Shown here: positions 24,972 through 34,503 of the stretch, piece after piece | Layout of the letters: every line of letters starts with the position of its first letter | Numbering within the stretch: position 1 is the stretch's first letter | Origin: Chitinophagaceae bacterium | GTDB lineage: Bacteria; Bacteroidota; Bacteroidia; Chitinophagales; Chitinophagaceae | Reading direction: 5' to 3' | Length of the DNA: 64,000 nt | Assembly (NCBI GenBank): GCA_016720745.1 | Contig: JADKKA010000018.1 | Coordinates: forward strand, 620,001 to 684,000 | The notes under the pieces: model-generated | The model's database searches: none | The model's input: the letters and a program-made list of their open reading frames with translations, nothing else | Told to the model about the DNA's origin: nothing | Position numbers and translations under genes: made by a program

Positions 24972-27485
24972 ATGAAACGATTGCGCCAACTATTACCTGT
25001 TTGTTTCCTCCTGTTGATTACAGGGGCTTTTGCCGCTGATATCTATGTGTCACCGACAGGTAATGATCGTAACCCGGGTACCCGGCAACAACCTTTACAA
25101 AATTTATCGGCTGCCATTCTCAAAGCAAGAGAGCTAAGACGATTGAATGATGCATCCATTAAAACCGGGATCAATATCTGGCTCAGTGGCGGAACCTATC
25201 CGGTAATGGAAACCATCATCCTGCGTCCGGAAGATAGCGGTACCAGTGAAAGTCCGACCCGGATTGCCGCCTTGCTCGGTGAATCACCTGTTTTGAGTGG
25301 TGGCGTGGAAATCAGGGGATGGAAAAAAGTTTACAGTCCCTTTACGGGATTTACCAAAGAGAGCCGGCAACATGTTTGGGTATCGGATCTGCCAGGGGTC
25401 ATGGGAAATCCTTTTACATTCCGGCAATTATGGGTGAACAATAAAAAAGCAGTTCGTGCACAATCTGCCAAAACAGGAACCCTGGACCGCATCCTGCATT
25501 GGGATAAAGCAACAGCCAGTTGTATCATACCGGCATTGCCTTTTGCCAATCTGGAATATTGGAAAGGGTTGGAGCTTTTTATCCATCAATGGTGGGAGAT
25601 TGCTATCCTCCGGGTAAAGAAGATGGAACGCTATGGAGATAGTGTGAAAGTATTCTTTGAAGCACCGGAAAGCAAAATACAAAACGAACATCCCTGGCCT
25701 GCCCCCTGGCTGAGCAAAGAAACCGGCAACTCTGCATTTACCCTGGTGAATGCATTACCTCTGCTCGATGAACCCGGTGAATGGTACCTGGATCAGGAAA
25801 AGCAAAAATTATATTACTGGCCGAGAAAAGAGGAGGATATCCATACGGCCAAAGTGATCGCCCCTTTTACCGAGACCTTACTGCGTATACAGGGTACAGC
25901 TAATAGTACAGTCAAACATATCAGCATCGAAGGCATATCCTTTCAGCATACCGGATGGTTGCGTCCTTCACAACAGGGACATGTACCACACCAGTTGGGT
26001 TTATACATGACCGAAGCATACAAACTCAGACCGCCTGGTACGCCGGCTAAACCTGCTTTGGATAACCAGGCCTGGATCGGACGTCCACCCGCCGCCATTG
26101 AAATGAGTTATTCTTCAGGAATCAGTTTTCAGTATTGTTCCGTTTTGCATACCGCATCCAATGGCATTGATCTGGTGAAAGGTGTGAAACTGGCCGAGCT
26201 CAATGGCAACCTGCTAAAGGATATTGGAGGTAATGGGATACTGGCCGGTAATTTTGGAGAAGAAGGTAGGGAAATACATTTGCCCTATACTGCGGCGAAA
26301 CCCAATGATCTTTGTTTCGTTATCAGTATAAATAATAACATGATTACTGATGCAGGTACTGAAGACTGGGGTTGTGCCGGGATCGCAGCGGGATTTGTAA
26401 AATTATTTTCCATTACCAATAATGAATTGGAATTTCTGCCTTATACAGGAATCAGCCTGGGCTGGGGCTGGACCGCTGAAGAGAATATGATGGATGGGAA
26501 TATTGTCTCCCGCAATAAGATCCATCATTTCGGGATGCGGAATTATGACTGTGCCGGAATCTACACCCAAAGTGCTCAACCCAATACAACAATTACCGCC
26601 AATTATGTTGACAGTGCCTGCAAAGCACCTTATGCCCATCTGCCCAGTCACTGGTTTTACCTCTATGCCGATGAAGGAACCAGTGGTATCAAATTCACGA
26701 ATAACTGGACACCTACTAAAAAATATTTACAGAATGCCAATGGCCCCGGTAATCAGTGGAACAATAACGGACCTGGGGCGGGTGACAGCATCAAACAAAA
26801 TGCAGGTCTGCAGAATGCTTATCAGCATTTATTACAATTGGCAACACCCAAAACAGGCTTGCTGATTAATGAAGAGCATCCTGAATTAATTGAACTGGTA
26901 CTAAAACCGGGGTCCACACTTGATTTACCTAAACTGAAAAATCTGCTGGCCGCCAATGAAATGGATAGTGCCGCCCTCTACCAATGGCAGAACCACTATG
27001 TGTATTTTGGAAAAGTGAACGATTTATCGGTGATGCAGGGGCGATTGCAAAATAATTTTCCTGGGCTGGAAGTAAGGGCCTACTACGATCTGTTTTATGA
27101 GTATCGTAAAAGAAAGCATTGCAGTGATCCATCAGAAGCAAAAGAATGGACCCATATCCTTCTTACCGCCAACCTCGTGGCTGACCCGGCATTACAACAG
27201 GAATACCTGGATGCTCATGCTACGCAGTTTCTGAAATGGCCGGATGTATCCAATGGTTTTTGCCGGGCAGATTTTCAGCAGTTACTGCTTTTCCGGAACG
27301 GAAGACAACTGATGCTGGTGATCAGTATTCCCAAAGGAAAAACCCTGGATGAATTAAATCCGAAAACCGTAGCCAATAATCCAAAGATGGTGGAATGGAA
27401 TAAAATCATGGGGAAATACCAGGAGGGAATTTCCGGAACAAAGAAAGGAGAGAGTTGGGTGTTTTTAGAGAAAATCGGGAACTAA
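24972..27485 (+). CDS. Exported right-handed beta-helix protein (GH141-like) fused to a rhamnose-mutarotase-like domain
   Basis: 837 residues, signal peptide ending 'TGAFA'. The start of the mature protein, 'DIYVSPTGNDRNPGT', and 'IWLSGGTYPV' are typical of right-handed parallel beta-helix proteins, and residues about 25-600 carry helix coils with repeated 'ITNNELEFLPYTGISLG'-type turns. GH141 enzymes (alpha-L-fucosidase BT1002 in RG-II breakdown) have this build. Residues about 630-835 are different. They look like two ferredoxin-like halves, the second matching the L-rhamnose mutarotase/DUF718 pattern with 'EYLDAHATQFLKWPD' and 'NNPKMVEWNKIMGKYQEG'. A mutarotase fused to a hydrolase would equilibrate the anomers of a released sugar. 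The family call for the helix is moderate. Confidence 0.72.
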   Translation: MKRLRQLLPVCFLLLITGAFAADIYVSPTGNDRNPGTRQQPLQNLSAAILKARELRRLNDASIKTGINIWLSGGTYPVMETIILRPEDSGTSESPTRIAALLGESPVLSGGVEIRGWKKVYSPFTGFTKESRQHVWVSDLPGVMGNPFTFRQLWVNNKKAVRAQSAKTGTLDRILHWDKATASCIIPALPFANLEYWKGLELFIHQWWEIAILRVKKMERYGDSVKVFFEAPESKIQNEHPWPAPWLSKETGNSAFTLVNALPLLDEPGEWYLDQEKQKLYYWPRKEEDIHTAKVIAPFTETLLRIQGTANSTVKHISIEGISFQHTGWLRPSQQGHVPHQLGLYMTEAYKLRPPGTPAKPALDNQAWIGRPPAAIEMSYSSGISFQYCSVLHTASNGIDLVKGVKLAELNGNLLKDIGGNGILAGNFGEEGREIHLPYTAAKPNDLCFVISINNNMITDAGTEDWGCAGIAAGFVKLFSITNNELEFLPYTGISLGWGWTAEENMMDGNIVSRNKIHHFGMRNYDCAGIYTQSAQPNTTITANYVDSACKAPYAHLPSHWFYLYADEGTSGIKFTNNWTPTKKYLQNANGPGNQWNNNGPGAGDSIKQNAGLQNAYQHLLQLATPKTGLLINEEHPELIELVLKPGSTLDLPKLKNLLAANEMDSAALYQWQNHYVYFGKVNDLSVMQGRLQNNFPGLEVRAYYDLFYEYRKRKHCSDPSEAKEWTHILLTANLVADPALQQEYLDAHATQFLKWPDVSNGFCRADFQQLLLFRNGRQLMLVISIPKGKTLDELNPKTVANNPKMVEWNKIMGKYQEGISGTKKGESWVFLEKIGN

Positions 27486-27487
27486 GG

Positions 27488-27545
27488 GAAATACGAAGTA
27501 CGAAGTTTGAAATACGAAGTTCGAAATACAAAGTGTGAAGTTCAA
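27488..27545 (+). repeat. Short degenerate tandem repeat
   Basis: Between the beta-helix gene and the oxidoreductase gene there are four to five imperfect copies of an 11-14 bp unit resembling GAAATACGAAGTT. The copies read roughly GAAATACGAAGT, ACGAAGTTT, GAAATACGAAGTTC and GAAATACAAAGTGT. The stretch is purine-rich on the plus strand and has no coding sense. It may be simple slippage or a transcript-level spacer; no function is claimed. Confidence 0.75.
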
Positions 27546-27589
27546 AATCTGTGCGGGTATACAAGGATTCAATTTTAATAACTGATGAT

Positions 27590-28654
27590 ATGTTAGGAGT
27601 AGGTATTTTGGGATTGGGAGAGGGGAGAAGTACCATCTCTGCCGTGCTGCAAAGTGAAAAACTGCAGTTGAAAATGATCTGCGATGCCAACCTGGCTGTA
27701 TGCCGGCAGCGTGCAGACGAATTCAAGGTATATGAGTATACCACTTCCTATGAGGAAATGTTACAGGATGAAGGAATTGATATCATCGCCATCTATACTC
27801 CGGATCATTTGCATGCCGAACATGTGGCCATGGCCCTGCAGCATGGGAAACATGTGGTCTGTACCAAACCTTTTATTGATGACCTGTCCAAAGCGGCTGA
27901 ATTATTAAAACTGCAGGCAGCTACAGGGAAAAAAGTATTTGTTGGACAAAGCTCCCGTTTTTTCGAACCCTATAAAAGACAAAGAAAGGATTTCGAAGAA
28001 GGTCTGATCGGTGAACTGATCACCATTGAAAGCCATTATAATGCAGATCATCGCTGGTTTCTGGAAAAGCCCTGGGCACTGGAAGATTCCTTTAAATGGC
28101 TCTATGGCGGTCTCAGTCATCCGGTTGATTTTATCCGCTACTATCTACCCGATATTCAGGAAGTGATGGGCTATGGCATGATCAGTGCCAATGCCATTAA
28201 AGCGGGTTTAAAGCATGAGGATACCATGCATTTTATTTTCCGTGCGAACGATGGACGCATCGCCAGGGTAAGCGGTGTTTACACATCTCCCACACAGCCC
28301 GTGCAAAGAGAAAGCGGCATGAGTTGTATTCTCCGTGGTACCGAAGGCGCTTCTCAGGCCGATTACCATGAGTTACGTTATGCGATTACCGATAAAACCG
28401 GCGAAGAACGAATCATCACCTGGGGCGACAGCTACCTGAAATATTATTTCCGTTTTGAAGGACAAAGCCACCATGCCGGGGAATACCAGAACTACCTGGA
28501 ATATTTTGCCGATAGCATTGAGAAAGGTTTTACTGCTTATCCCGATATGAAGGAAGGGATTGGCACCATCGCCCTCTTGCAGGCCATGGACAGAAGCCTG
28601 AAAACAGGAGTGCCGGTAAAAATTCAAACGATTCTGGATGAGTATGGACTCTAA
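27590..28654 (+). CDS. Gfo/Idh/MocA-family NAD(P)-dependent oxidoreductase
   Basis: 354 residues, cytoplasmic. The N-terminal Rossmann motif reads 'VGILGLGEGRST', and the nicotinamide/catalytic segment contains 'VVCTKPFIDD', the family's conserved Lys-Pro with Cys-Thr in place of the usual C/E-K-P context. The second domain carries the active-site 'GGLSHPVDFIRYYLPD' His-Pro-Val-Asp region. Family members oxidise sugars or sugar acids; D-apiose dehydrogenase belongs to this superfamily, so this is a candidate in a locus with an apiosidase and a RuBisCO-like protein, by inference only. I chose ATG 27590 over GTG 27551 because it places the glycine motif near the N-terminus and clears the tandem repeat. 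Confidence 0.87.
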   Translation: MLGVGILGLGEGRSTISAVLQSEKLQLKMICDANLAVCRQRADEFKVYEYTTSYEEMLQDEGIDIIAIYTPDHLHAEHVAMALQHGKHVVCTKPFIDDLSKAAELLKLQAATGKKVFVGQSSRFFEPYKRQRKDFEEGLIGELITIESHYNADHRWFLEKPWALEDSFKWLYGGLSHPVDFIRYYLPDIQEVMGYGMISANAIKAGLKHEDTMHFIFRANDGRIARVSGVYTSPTQPVQRESGMSCILRGTEGASQADYHELRYAITDKTGEERIITWGDSYLKYYFRFEGQSHHAGEYQNYLEYFADSIEKGFTAYPDMKEGIGTIALLQAMDRSLKTGVPVKIQTILDEYGL

Positions 28655-28693
28655 AAATAATTACAGACCAGCTATTAATAACTGAAATCATTC

Positions 28694-30277
28694 ATGAACC
28701 CCATTCATCAATATCTTGTCCCGCTGGATTTTATTATCGTAGGGATTTATCTCATCCTGCTCATTGGGATTGGTTATTGGATCAGTTTTGTAAAGCCAAA
28801 ACAGGAAGGGGAAAATCTCTTTCTCGCCAATCGATCATTGAAATGGTACAGCATTGGTTTAAATATGTGGGGAACCAATGTAGGCCCCAGTATGCTGGTG
28901 GCCAGTGCCAGTGCTGGTTTTACATCCGGACTGGTAACCGGGAATTTCGCCTGGTATGCATTTCCCTTTATTTTTCTGTTAGCAACTGTATTTGCGCCAC
29001 GCTATCTCGGTGCACAGGTGCAGACCCTGCCCGAATTCATGGGTAAACGTTTTGGGCAAAGCACCAGAAATATACTGGCCTGGTATAGCATCGTCACCAT
29101 ATTAATTTCCTGGCTCGGATTGACGCTTTATTCTGGTGGAATACTGGTCAGCCAGATCCTGGATTTTCCCATGTGGCTGTCCATCCTTTTATTGGTTGTC
29201 ATTTCTGCATTCTTCGCGATTGCAGGTGGACTAAAAGCCATTGCCTTTACCAATGTGTTCCAAATGTTGCTCCTGATCATTGTGTCATTCATCCTGGCCT
29301 GGCTTGGTTTTCAGAAAGCCGGAGGCATTGAAGGAATCGTGGAGAAAACACCTGCGCATTACTGGAACCTGCTGAAACCAGTAGATGATAAAGACTATCC
29401 CTGGCTGGCTATCGCTCTGGGTTATCCGGTGATGGGCATCTGGTTCTGGTGTACAGATCAAAGCATGGTACAAAGTATCCTTGGCGCTAAAAATCTGAAG
29501 CAGGGTCAATTGGGTGCGAATTTTATCGGATGGCTGAAAATTCTGGATGTGGCTTTATTCATTATTCCGGGCATTTGCTGTTTTGTGTTGTTCCCTCAAC
29601 TAAAAAATCCGGATGAAGCCTATATGACCATGGTGGTTAATTTACTGCCACAGGGAATGACCGGACTGATCATGGCCGTATTAATCGCTGCACTAATCAG
29701 TACCATTGACTCGGCATTGAATTCACTAAGCACCGTTTTTACACTCGATATTTATGCAAGGAAGTATAATACCAATGCCAGCACCGCACAGATTGTAAAA
29801 ACCGGAAGATGGGTTGCCGTAGCCGGAGCATTGGTTGCAGTGGGATTGGCACTGGCCATGGACAGTATCCGCGGACTCAAATTATTTGATATTTTCCAGG
29901 CTGTACTCGGCTTTATCGCACCACCCATGGCTGCTGTTTTCTTACTGGGTGTTTTCTGGAAAAGAACGAGCACCAGGGCTGCCAATTTTGTTTTATCAGC
30001 AGGCACACTGATTAGTTTTACCGTAGCCATTTTTTATTTATGGGTTTTCCCTGCCGGGGAATACCCCCAATGGCCCCATTTCCTGTTGCTTTCATTTTAT
30101 ATTTTCTGCGGACTGCTTTTCCTGGGCGTTATCATCAGCCTGACGGATAAATCGGCCAGAAAGGAAAATGATCTTTCTTTGACTGCATCAGCAAAAACGG
30201 ATAAAAAGGTCATGATTTGGTGGCTGATTTTGGCCATTGTTATGATAAGCTTTTACATCATCTTTAACGGACATTGA
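28694..30277 (+). CDS. Sodium:solute symporter (SSS family)
   Basis: 527 residues with about 14 membrane helices. 'YSIGLNMWGTNVGPSMLVASA' replaces the A-L-S-L-x-T pattern of the other two SSS proteins, and 'LIAALISTIDSALNSLSTVF' is the sodium-site helix. It most resembles the SGLT-like sugar transporter branch. It starts 39 bp after the oxidoreductase and ends 4 bp before the GH78 gene. A sugar rather than an acid substrate is likely, but this is inference from subgroup feel alone. Confidence 0.88.
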   Translation: MNPIHQYLVPLDFIIVGIYLILLIGIGYWISFVKPKQEGENLFLANRSLKWYSIGLNMWGTNVGPSMLVASASAGFTSGLVTGNFAWYAFPFIFLLATVFAPRYLGAQVQTLPEFMGKRFGQSTRNILAWYSIVTILISWLGLTLYSGGILVSQILDFPMWLSILLLVVISAFFAIAGGLKAIAFTNVFQMLLLIIVSFILAWLGFQKAGGIEGIVEKTPAHYWNLLKPVDDKDYPWLAIALGYPVMGIWFWCTDQSMVQSILGAKNLKQGQLGANFIGWLKILDVALFIIPGICCFVLFPQLKNPDEAYMTMVVNLLPQGMTGLIMAVLIAALISTIDSALNSLSTVFTLDIYARKYNTNASTAQIVKTGRWVAVAGALVAVGLALAMDSIRGLKLFDIFQAVLGFIAPPMAAVFLLGVFWKRTSTRAANFVLSAGTLISFTVAIFYLWVFPAGEYPQWPHFLLLSFYIFCGLLFLGVIISLTDKSARKENDLSLTASAKTDKKVMIWWLILAIVMISFYIIFNGH

Positions 30278-30281
30278 TTAT

Positions 30282-32441
30282 ATGAAAAAATGGATTCTTG
30301 CAATAGCGATGTATTGGATAGGTGCCAATCAACTCATGGCCCAGCAGGCAACCTGGATCTGGTACCCCGGGGATTATGAGATCTGGCTCAGCAATCAGAT
30401 GCAAAACAGAAGAACCGACCGCGAAACATTTTTCCCGGTATTCTGGAAAGTAGACAGTCACTATCCCTTAATGGATTTCCACAAAGTATTTGATCTGAAA
30501 GAACCGGAAGAGGTATCAATAGTGGCAGAAGGTCAGTACAATGTTAAACTCGATGGAAAACCTTTGGAGGGAACGCCGGCTACTATCCTGGTACCTGCCG
30601 GTAAACATAAAATCAATATCAAAGTATTCAACCAGGCATCACCACCTGCAGTTTTTGTAAAGGGAAAGACAATTATCAGCGATGGCAGCTGGCTCACCAC
30701 TTTTGAAGACAAAGAATGGATTGACGAATCCGGTAAAACATCAGATATTTCTGCTACCCAATGGCAACCTGCTGGCTATTGGAATTTTAATACCGTCAAC
30801 CAACTTCCCTCCCGGTTCAAACTACCAATGGTACCACAGGCCGCTGTCAGCAAACAGGCAACGGGTAATTCAATGCTGGTTGATTTTGGAAAAGAAACAT
30901 TCGGACTGGTGAAACTGCATGGATTGAAAGGAAAAGGAACCGTCCGGCTTTATTACGGTGAAAGCAAAGAAGAAGCATTGAGTAAAGACGGAGCGGTAAC
31001 AACCGACCATGTTACTATTGATCGTACTACCGCCATGGATTCTGTGATGCCTCTCACAAAGGCCTACCGCTATGTCAATATTGTAAAGGAAGGAGATGTA
31101 CAGCTGGATGATGTTTCCATGTTATATGAATATGCCGATATCCCCGACAAAGGCAGCTTTGTTTGCAATGATACCCTGATCAATAAAATTTATGATGTAG
31201 CCCGCTACACCCTCCACCTCAGTACTCGTGAGTTTTTTGTAGATGGGATCAAACGCGATCGCTGGGTATGGAGCGGCGATGCTTACCAGAGCTACCTGAT
31301 GAATTATTACCTGATGAATGATAATGGCACCGTGAAGAGAACCATGTATGCCTTAAGAGGAAAAGATCCGGTGACAGGTCATATCAATACCATCATGGAT
31401 TATACTTTCTACTGGTTCCTGGGTATTTATGATTATTACCTCTACAGCGGTGATAAGACCTTCCTTGTACAGAACTACGATCGGATGAAATCCTTGATGG
31501 ATTATGTACTGGGCAGAAGAAATAAAGACGGACTGATGGAGTGGATGCCGGGCGACTGGATCTTTATTGACTGGGCCGCAGGTCTCAGCAAAAAAGGGGA
31601 AGTGAGTTTTGAACAACTCCTGCTGGCCAGAAGCCTTGAGACAATGGCGCTTTGTGCTGCATTGGTTAATGACAAAGCAGGGCAGGCAACCTATCAAAAC
31701 ATGGCCGCAAGTACCAAAAAGAAATTATTCGATATCTACTGGAATGAACAAAAAAAGGCCCTCGTGCATAGCAGGGTGGATGGAAAACAAACAGAGAATG
31801 TGACCCGCTACGCCAATATGTTTGCGATATTTTTTGATTATTTCTCCGCACAGCAAAAGCAGGACGTAAAAAAATCAGTACTCCTGAATGATAATATCCA
31901 GAAAATCACTACCCCTTACATGCGCTTTTATGAACTGGAAGCACTCTGCGCCATGGGAGAACAACCCTTTGTATTGAATGAAATGAAAGCCTACTGGGGT
32001 GGTATGCTGCAACTGGGTGCCACTTCTTTCTGGGAAGAATATAACCCAACCAAAAAAGGCGCAGAACATTACGCCATGTATGGCAGGGAATTTGGGAAAA
32101 GTCTTTGTCATGCCTGGGGGGCCAGTCCGATCTACCTCCTCGGAAAATATTACCTCGGTGTAAAACCACTCTCCGCCGGATACGCTACCTATGAAGTGGT
32201 TCCCAACCTCGGCGGTCTGCAATGGATGGAAGGCAAAGTACCTACACCAGAAGGAGAAATTTTATTGAACGTAAATACTAAGCAAATCAGGATTACCGGG
32301 GCAGCGGGCACCGGAACATTGAAATTTAAAAGCAAATCAAAGCCTGTTTGTAAAGAAGGAATGGTTAACGATAAGGGAAACGGAAATTTTGAACTGACCA
32401 TTGAAAAGAACAAAACCTATACCGTCACTTATAAATTGTAA
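30282..32441 (+). CDS. GH78-type alpha-L-rhamnosidase, exported
   Basis: 719 residues with a signal peptide ending 'LMAQ'. An N-terminal beta-sandwich ('QATWIWYPGDYEIWL') is followed by the GH78 accessory beta domain ('MLVDFGKETFGLVKLHG'). The (alpha/alpha)6 barrel begins about residue 290 with 'DGIKRDRWVWSGD', the form of the catalytic motif found in one GH78 branch in place of the D-C-P-x-R-x-E form seen in the fusion protein at 10482. A second acidic stretch, 'SFWEEYNP', lies near residue 585. It is shorter than the GH78 fusion and probably attacks a different rhamnosyl linkage. It lies 4 bp after the symporter and 51 bp before the GH127 gene. Confidence 0.85.
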   Translation: MKKWILAIAMYWIGANQLMAQQATWIWYPGDYEIWLSNQMQNRRTDRETFFPVFWKVDSHYPLMDFHKVFDLKEPEEVSIVAEGQYNVKLDGKPLEGTPATILVPAGKHKINIKVFNQASPPAVFVKGKTIISDGSWLTTFEDKEWIDESGKTSDISATQWQPAGYWNFNTVNQLPSRFKLPMVPQAAVSKQATGNSMLVDFGKETFGLVKLHGLKGKGTVRLYYGESKEEALSKDGAVTTDHVTIDRTTAMDSVMPLTKAYRYVNIVKEGDVQLDDVSMLYEYADIPDKGSFVCNDTLINKIYDVARYTLHLSTREFFVDGIKRDRWVWSGDAYQSYLMNYYLMNDNGTVKRTMYALRGKDPVTGHINTIMDYTFYWFLGIYDYYLYSGDKTFLVQNYDRMKSLMDYVLGRRNKDGLMEWMPGDWIFIDWAAGLSKKGEVSFEQLLLARSLETMALCAALVNDKAGQATYQNMAASTKKKLFDIYWNEQKKALVHSRVDGKQTENVTRYANMFAIFFDYFSAQQKQDVKKSVLLNDNIQKITTPYMRFYELEALCAMGEQPFVLNEMKAYWGGMLQLGATSFWEEYNPTKKGAEHYAMYGREFGKSLCHAWGASPIYLLGKYYLGVKPLSAGYATYEVVPNLGGLQWMEGKVPTPEGEILLNVNTKQIRITGAAGTGTLKFKSKSKPVCKEGMVNDKGNGNFELTIEKNKTYTVTYKL

Positions 32442-32492
32442 GCAGGTCAGTGAGTTGGTCGTGATTTGATAGGTGCGATTAAATATTGCGGA

Positions 32493-34502
32493 ATGAAAAA
32501 AATATTGCCGGGGATATCCTTGCTACTTACACTGGCTGCTGCCGGCCAAAATGGTCTGGTGGAAAACAGCCAGAGCCCCTATGCAAAACTGCGAACCGTG
32601 GGGATGAGTGATGTACACTGGACCAAAGGTTTTTGGGCCGATCGATTTGCCATTTGCAGGGACAGCATGCTGCCGCAATTATGGAATATCTATACCAGCG
32701 ATACAATCTGTTATTCTTTCAAAAATTTTAAAGTAGCTGCCGGCATTGATACCGGTCGTTTCCGCGGACCTTCCTTTCATGACGGCGATTTTTATAAAAC
32801 ACTGGAAGCTGTAGCCGCCATGTATGCCTCCACCAAAGATCCGAAACTTGAAACCTGGATGGATGAGGCCATTGCCGTGATTGGTAAGGCACAAAAGGCA
32901 GACGGATATATCTATACGAAGAATATTATTGAGCAAAAGAAAACCGGCCGGGAAAAAATGTTTGATGACCAACTGAGTTTTGAAGCCTACAATTTTGGAC
33001 ACCTGATGACAGCTGCCTCCATTCATTACCGGGCAACCGGTAAAACCAGTCTGCTCAGCATTGCCACAAAGGCAGCAGATTTCCTGATCGGGTTTTATCG
33101 TACTGCCACACCCGAACAGGCAAGAAATGCCATTTGTCCATCGCATTATATGGGCCTCACTGAACTATACCGAAGCACAAAAGATAAAAAATACCTTGAC
33201 CTTGTAAAGTACCTCATCGATATCCGCGGGAAAGTTGAAGGAACAGATGATAATAGTGACCGCCAGCCATTCCGGGAAATGGATAAAGTGGTGGGACATG
33301 CGGTGAGGGCCAATTATCTTTTTGCAGGAGCAGCAGATTTGTATGCAGAAACCGGGGACACTACATTACTATCCACACTCGACCGGCTATGGCTGAATGT
33401 AATCAACAATAAAATGTATGTCACGGGTGGCTGTGGTGCCCTTTATGATGGCGTGTCTGTAGATGGGACATCCTATAAACCAGATACCGTACAAAAAGTA
33501 CATCAGGCCTATGGCCGTGATTACCAGCTTCCCAATTTCAGTGCGCACAATGAAACCTGTGCCAATATCGGCAATGTGCTCTGGAACTGGCGGATGTACC
33601 TGCTCACCGGAGATACCCGTTATGCCGATATCGTGGAACTGGCATTGTACAATAGCGTACTCAGCGGTGTAAGCATGAATGGCAAGGGATATTTTTATAC
33701 CAACCCATTGGCGGCCTCGGCCGAGTATCCTTATCACTTGCGCTGGGAAGGAGGAAGATCGGCCTATATCAGCAAATCCAATTGCTGCCCGCCCAATACA
33801 GTCCGTACCATCGCCGAAGTAAATAACTATATGTACAGTATCGGTGAGAAAGGCATCTATATTAATATGTATGGCGGCAGTGTCTTGAATGCAAAATTAT
33901 CGGATGGTACTTCGGTTCAATTGGAGCAGATCACCAATTATCCCTGGGATGGAAAAATTACAGTTGTGATGAAAGCGGCGACCGCAATGCCTGTGAACAT
34001 TTATATGCGGGTACCGGGATGGGCCAAAGCCTTTTCTTTAAAGATCAATAAACAATATCCCAAAGTAAGAGACAAGGATGGAGGATTTGTAATTGCAGGA
34101 AAGAAATGGAACGCGGGAGATAGTATCGTGCTTGATTTTGAAATGCCGGCTACCCTGATCGAAAGTCATCCGTTGGTGGAAGAAACCAGGAACAGGGTCA
34201 CTGTTAAAAGAGGACCCGTAGTGTATTGTCTGGAAAGCGCTGATCTTCCCGGAAAAAATATTTTTGATGTGGTGATCCCGGCAAATACACAATGGAAACT
34301 GGTGCCTGCGACGATTGCCGGTGGAAAAATGATGGCATTGACAGGACAGGCAAAAATTTTACAGGGGTCCGACTGGAACAATCATTTATACCGGGAATTT
34401 AATACAAGTACTAAACCGGTGCAGGTAAAACTCATTCCTTACTATGCCTGGGCGAACCGGGGCAAAACAGATATGACAGTCTGGTTAAATGTGCAACGAT
34501 AA
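32493..34502 (+). CDS. GH127 (DUF1680) glycosidase, exported
   Basis: 669 residues; signal peptide ending 'LAAAGQ'. The (alpha/alpha)6 domain shows the GH127 active site clearly: the acid/base region Glu354 in 'HNETCANIGN' and the metal/nucleophile cysteines Cys431-Cys432 in 'SNCCPPNTVR'. The family uses a zinc-bound cysteine nucleophile. Known activities are beta-L-arabinofuranosidase and, in RG-II breakdown, removal of L-aceric acid. C-terminal beta-sandwiches follow ('IYMRVPGWAK'). ATG 32493 is preferred to 32466 because it gives a clean signal peptide. The stop is separated by one base from the RuBisCO-like gene, so a functional link between the released sugar and that enzyme deserves attention. 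Confidence 0.92.
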   Translation: MKKILPGISLLLTLAAAGQNGLVENSQSPYAKLRTVGMSDVHWTKGFWADRFAICRDSMLPQLWNIYTSDTICYSFKNFKVAAGIDTGRFRGPSFHDGDFYKTLEAVAAMYASTKDPKLETWMDEAIAVIGKAQKADGYIYTKNIIEQKKTGREKMFDDQLSFEAYNFGHLMTAASIHYRATGKTSLLSIATKAADFLIGFYRTATPEQARNAICPSHYMGLTELYRSTKDKKYLDLVKYLIDIRGKVEGTDDNSDRQPFREMDKVVGHAVRANYLFAGAADLYAETGDTTLLSTLDRLWLNVINNKMYVTGGCGALYDGVSVDGTSYKPDTVQKVHQAYGRDYQLPNFSAHNETCANIGNVLWNWRMYLLTGDTRYADIVELALYNSVLSGVSMNGKGYFYTNPLAASAEYPYHLRWEGGRSAYISKSNCCPPNTVRTIAEVNNYMYSIGEKGIYINMYGGSVLNAKLSDGTSVQLEQITNYPWDGKITVVMKAATAMPVNIYMRVPGWAKAFSLKINKQYPKVRDKDGGFVIAGKKWNAGDSIVLDFEMPATLIESHPLVEETRNRVTVKRGPVVYCLESADLPGKNIFDVVIPANTQWKLVPATIAGGKMMALTGQAKILQGSDWNNHLYREFNTSTKPVQVKLIPYYAWANRGKTDMTVWLNVQR

Positions 34503-34503
34503 A

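Noticed and set aside
32679..33146. 155-codon antisense open frame in the GH127 gene
   Set aside because: Overlaps conserved GH127 coding sequence; the cysteine-rich translation is typical of antisense frames.
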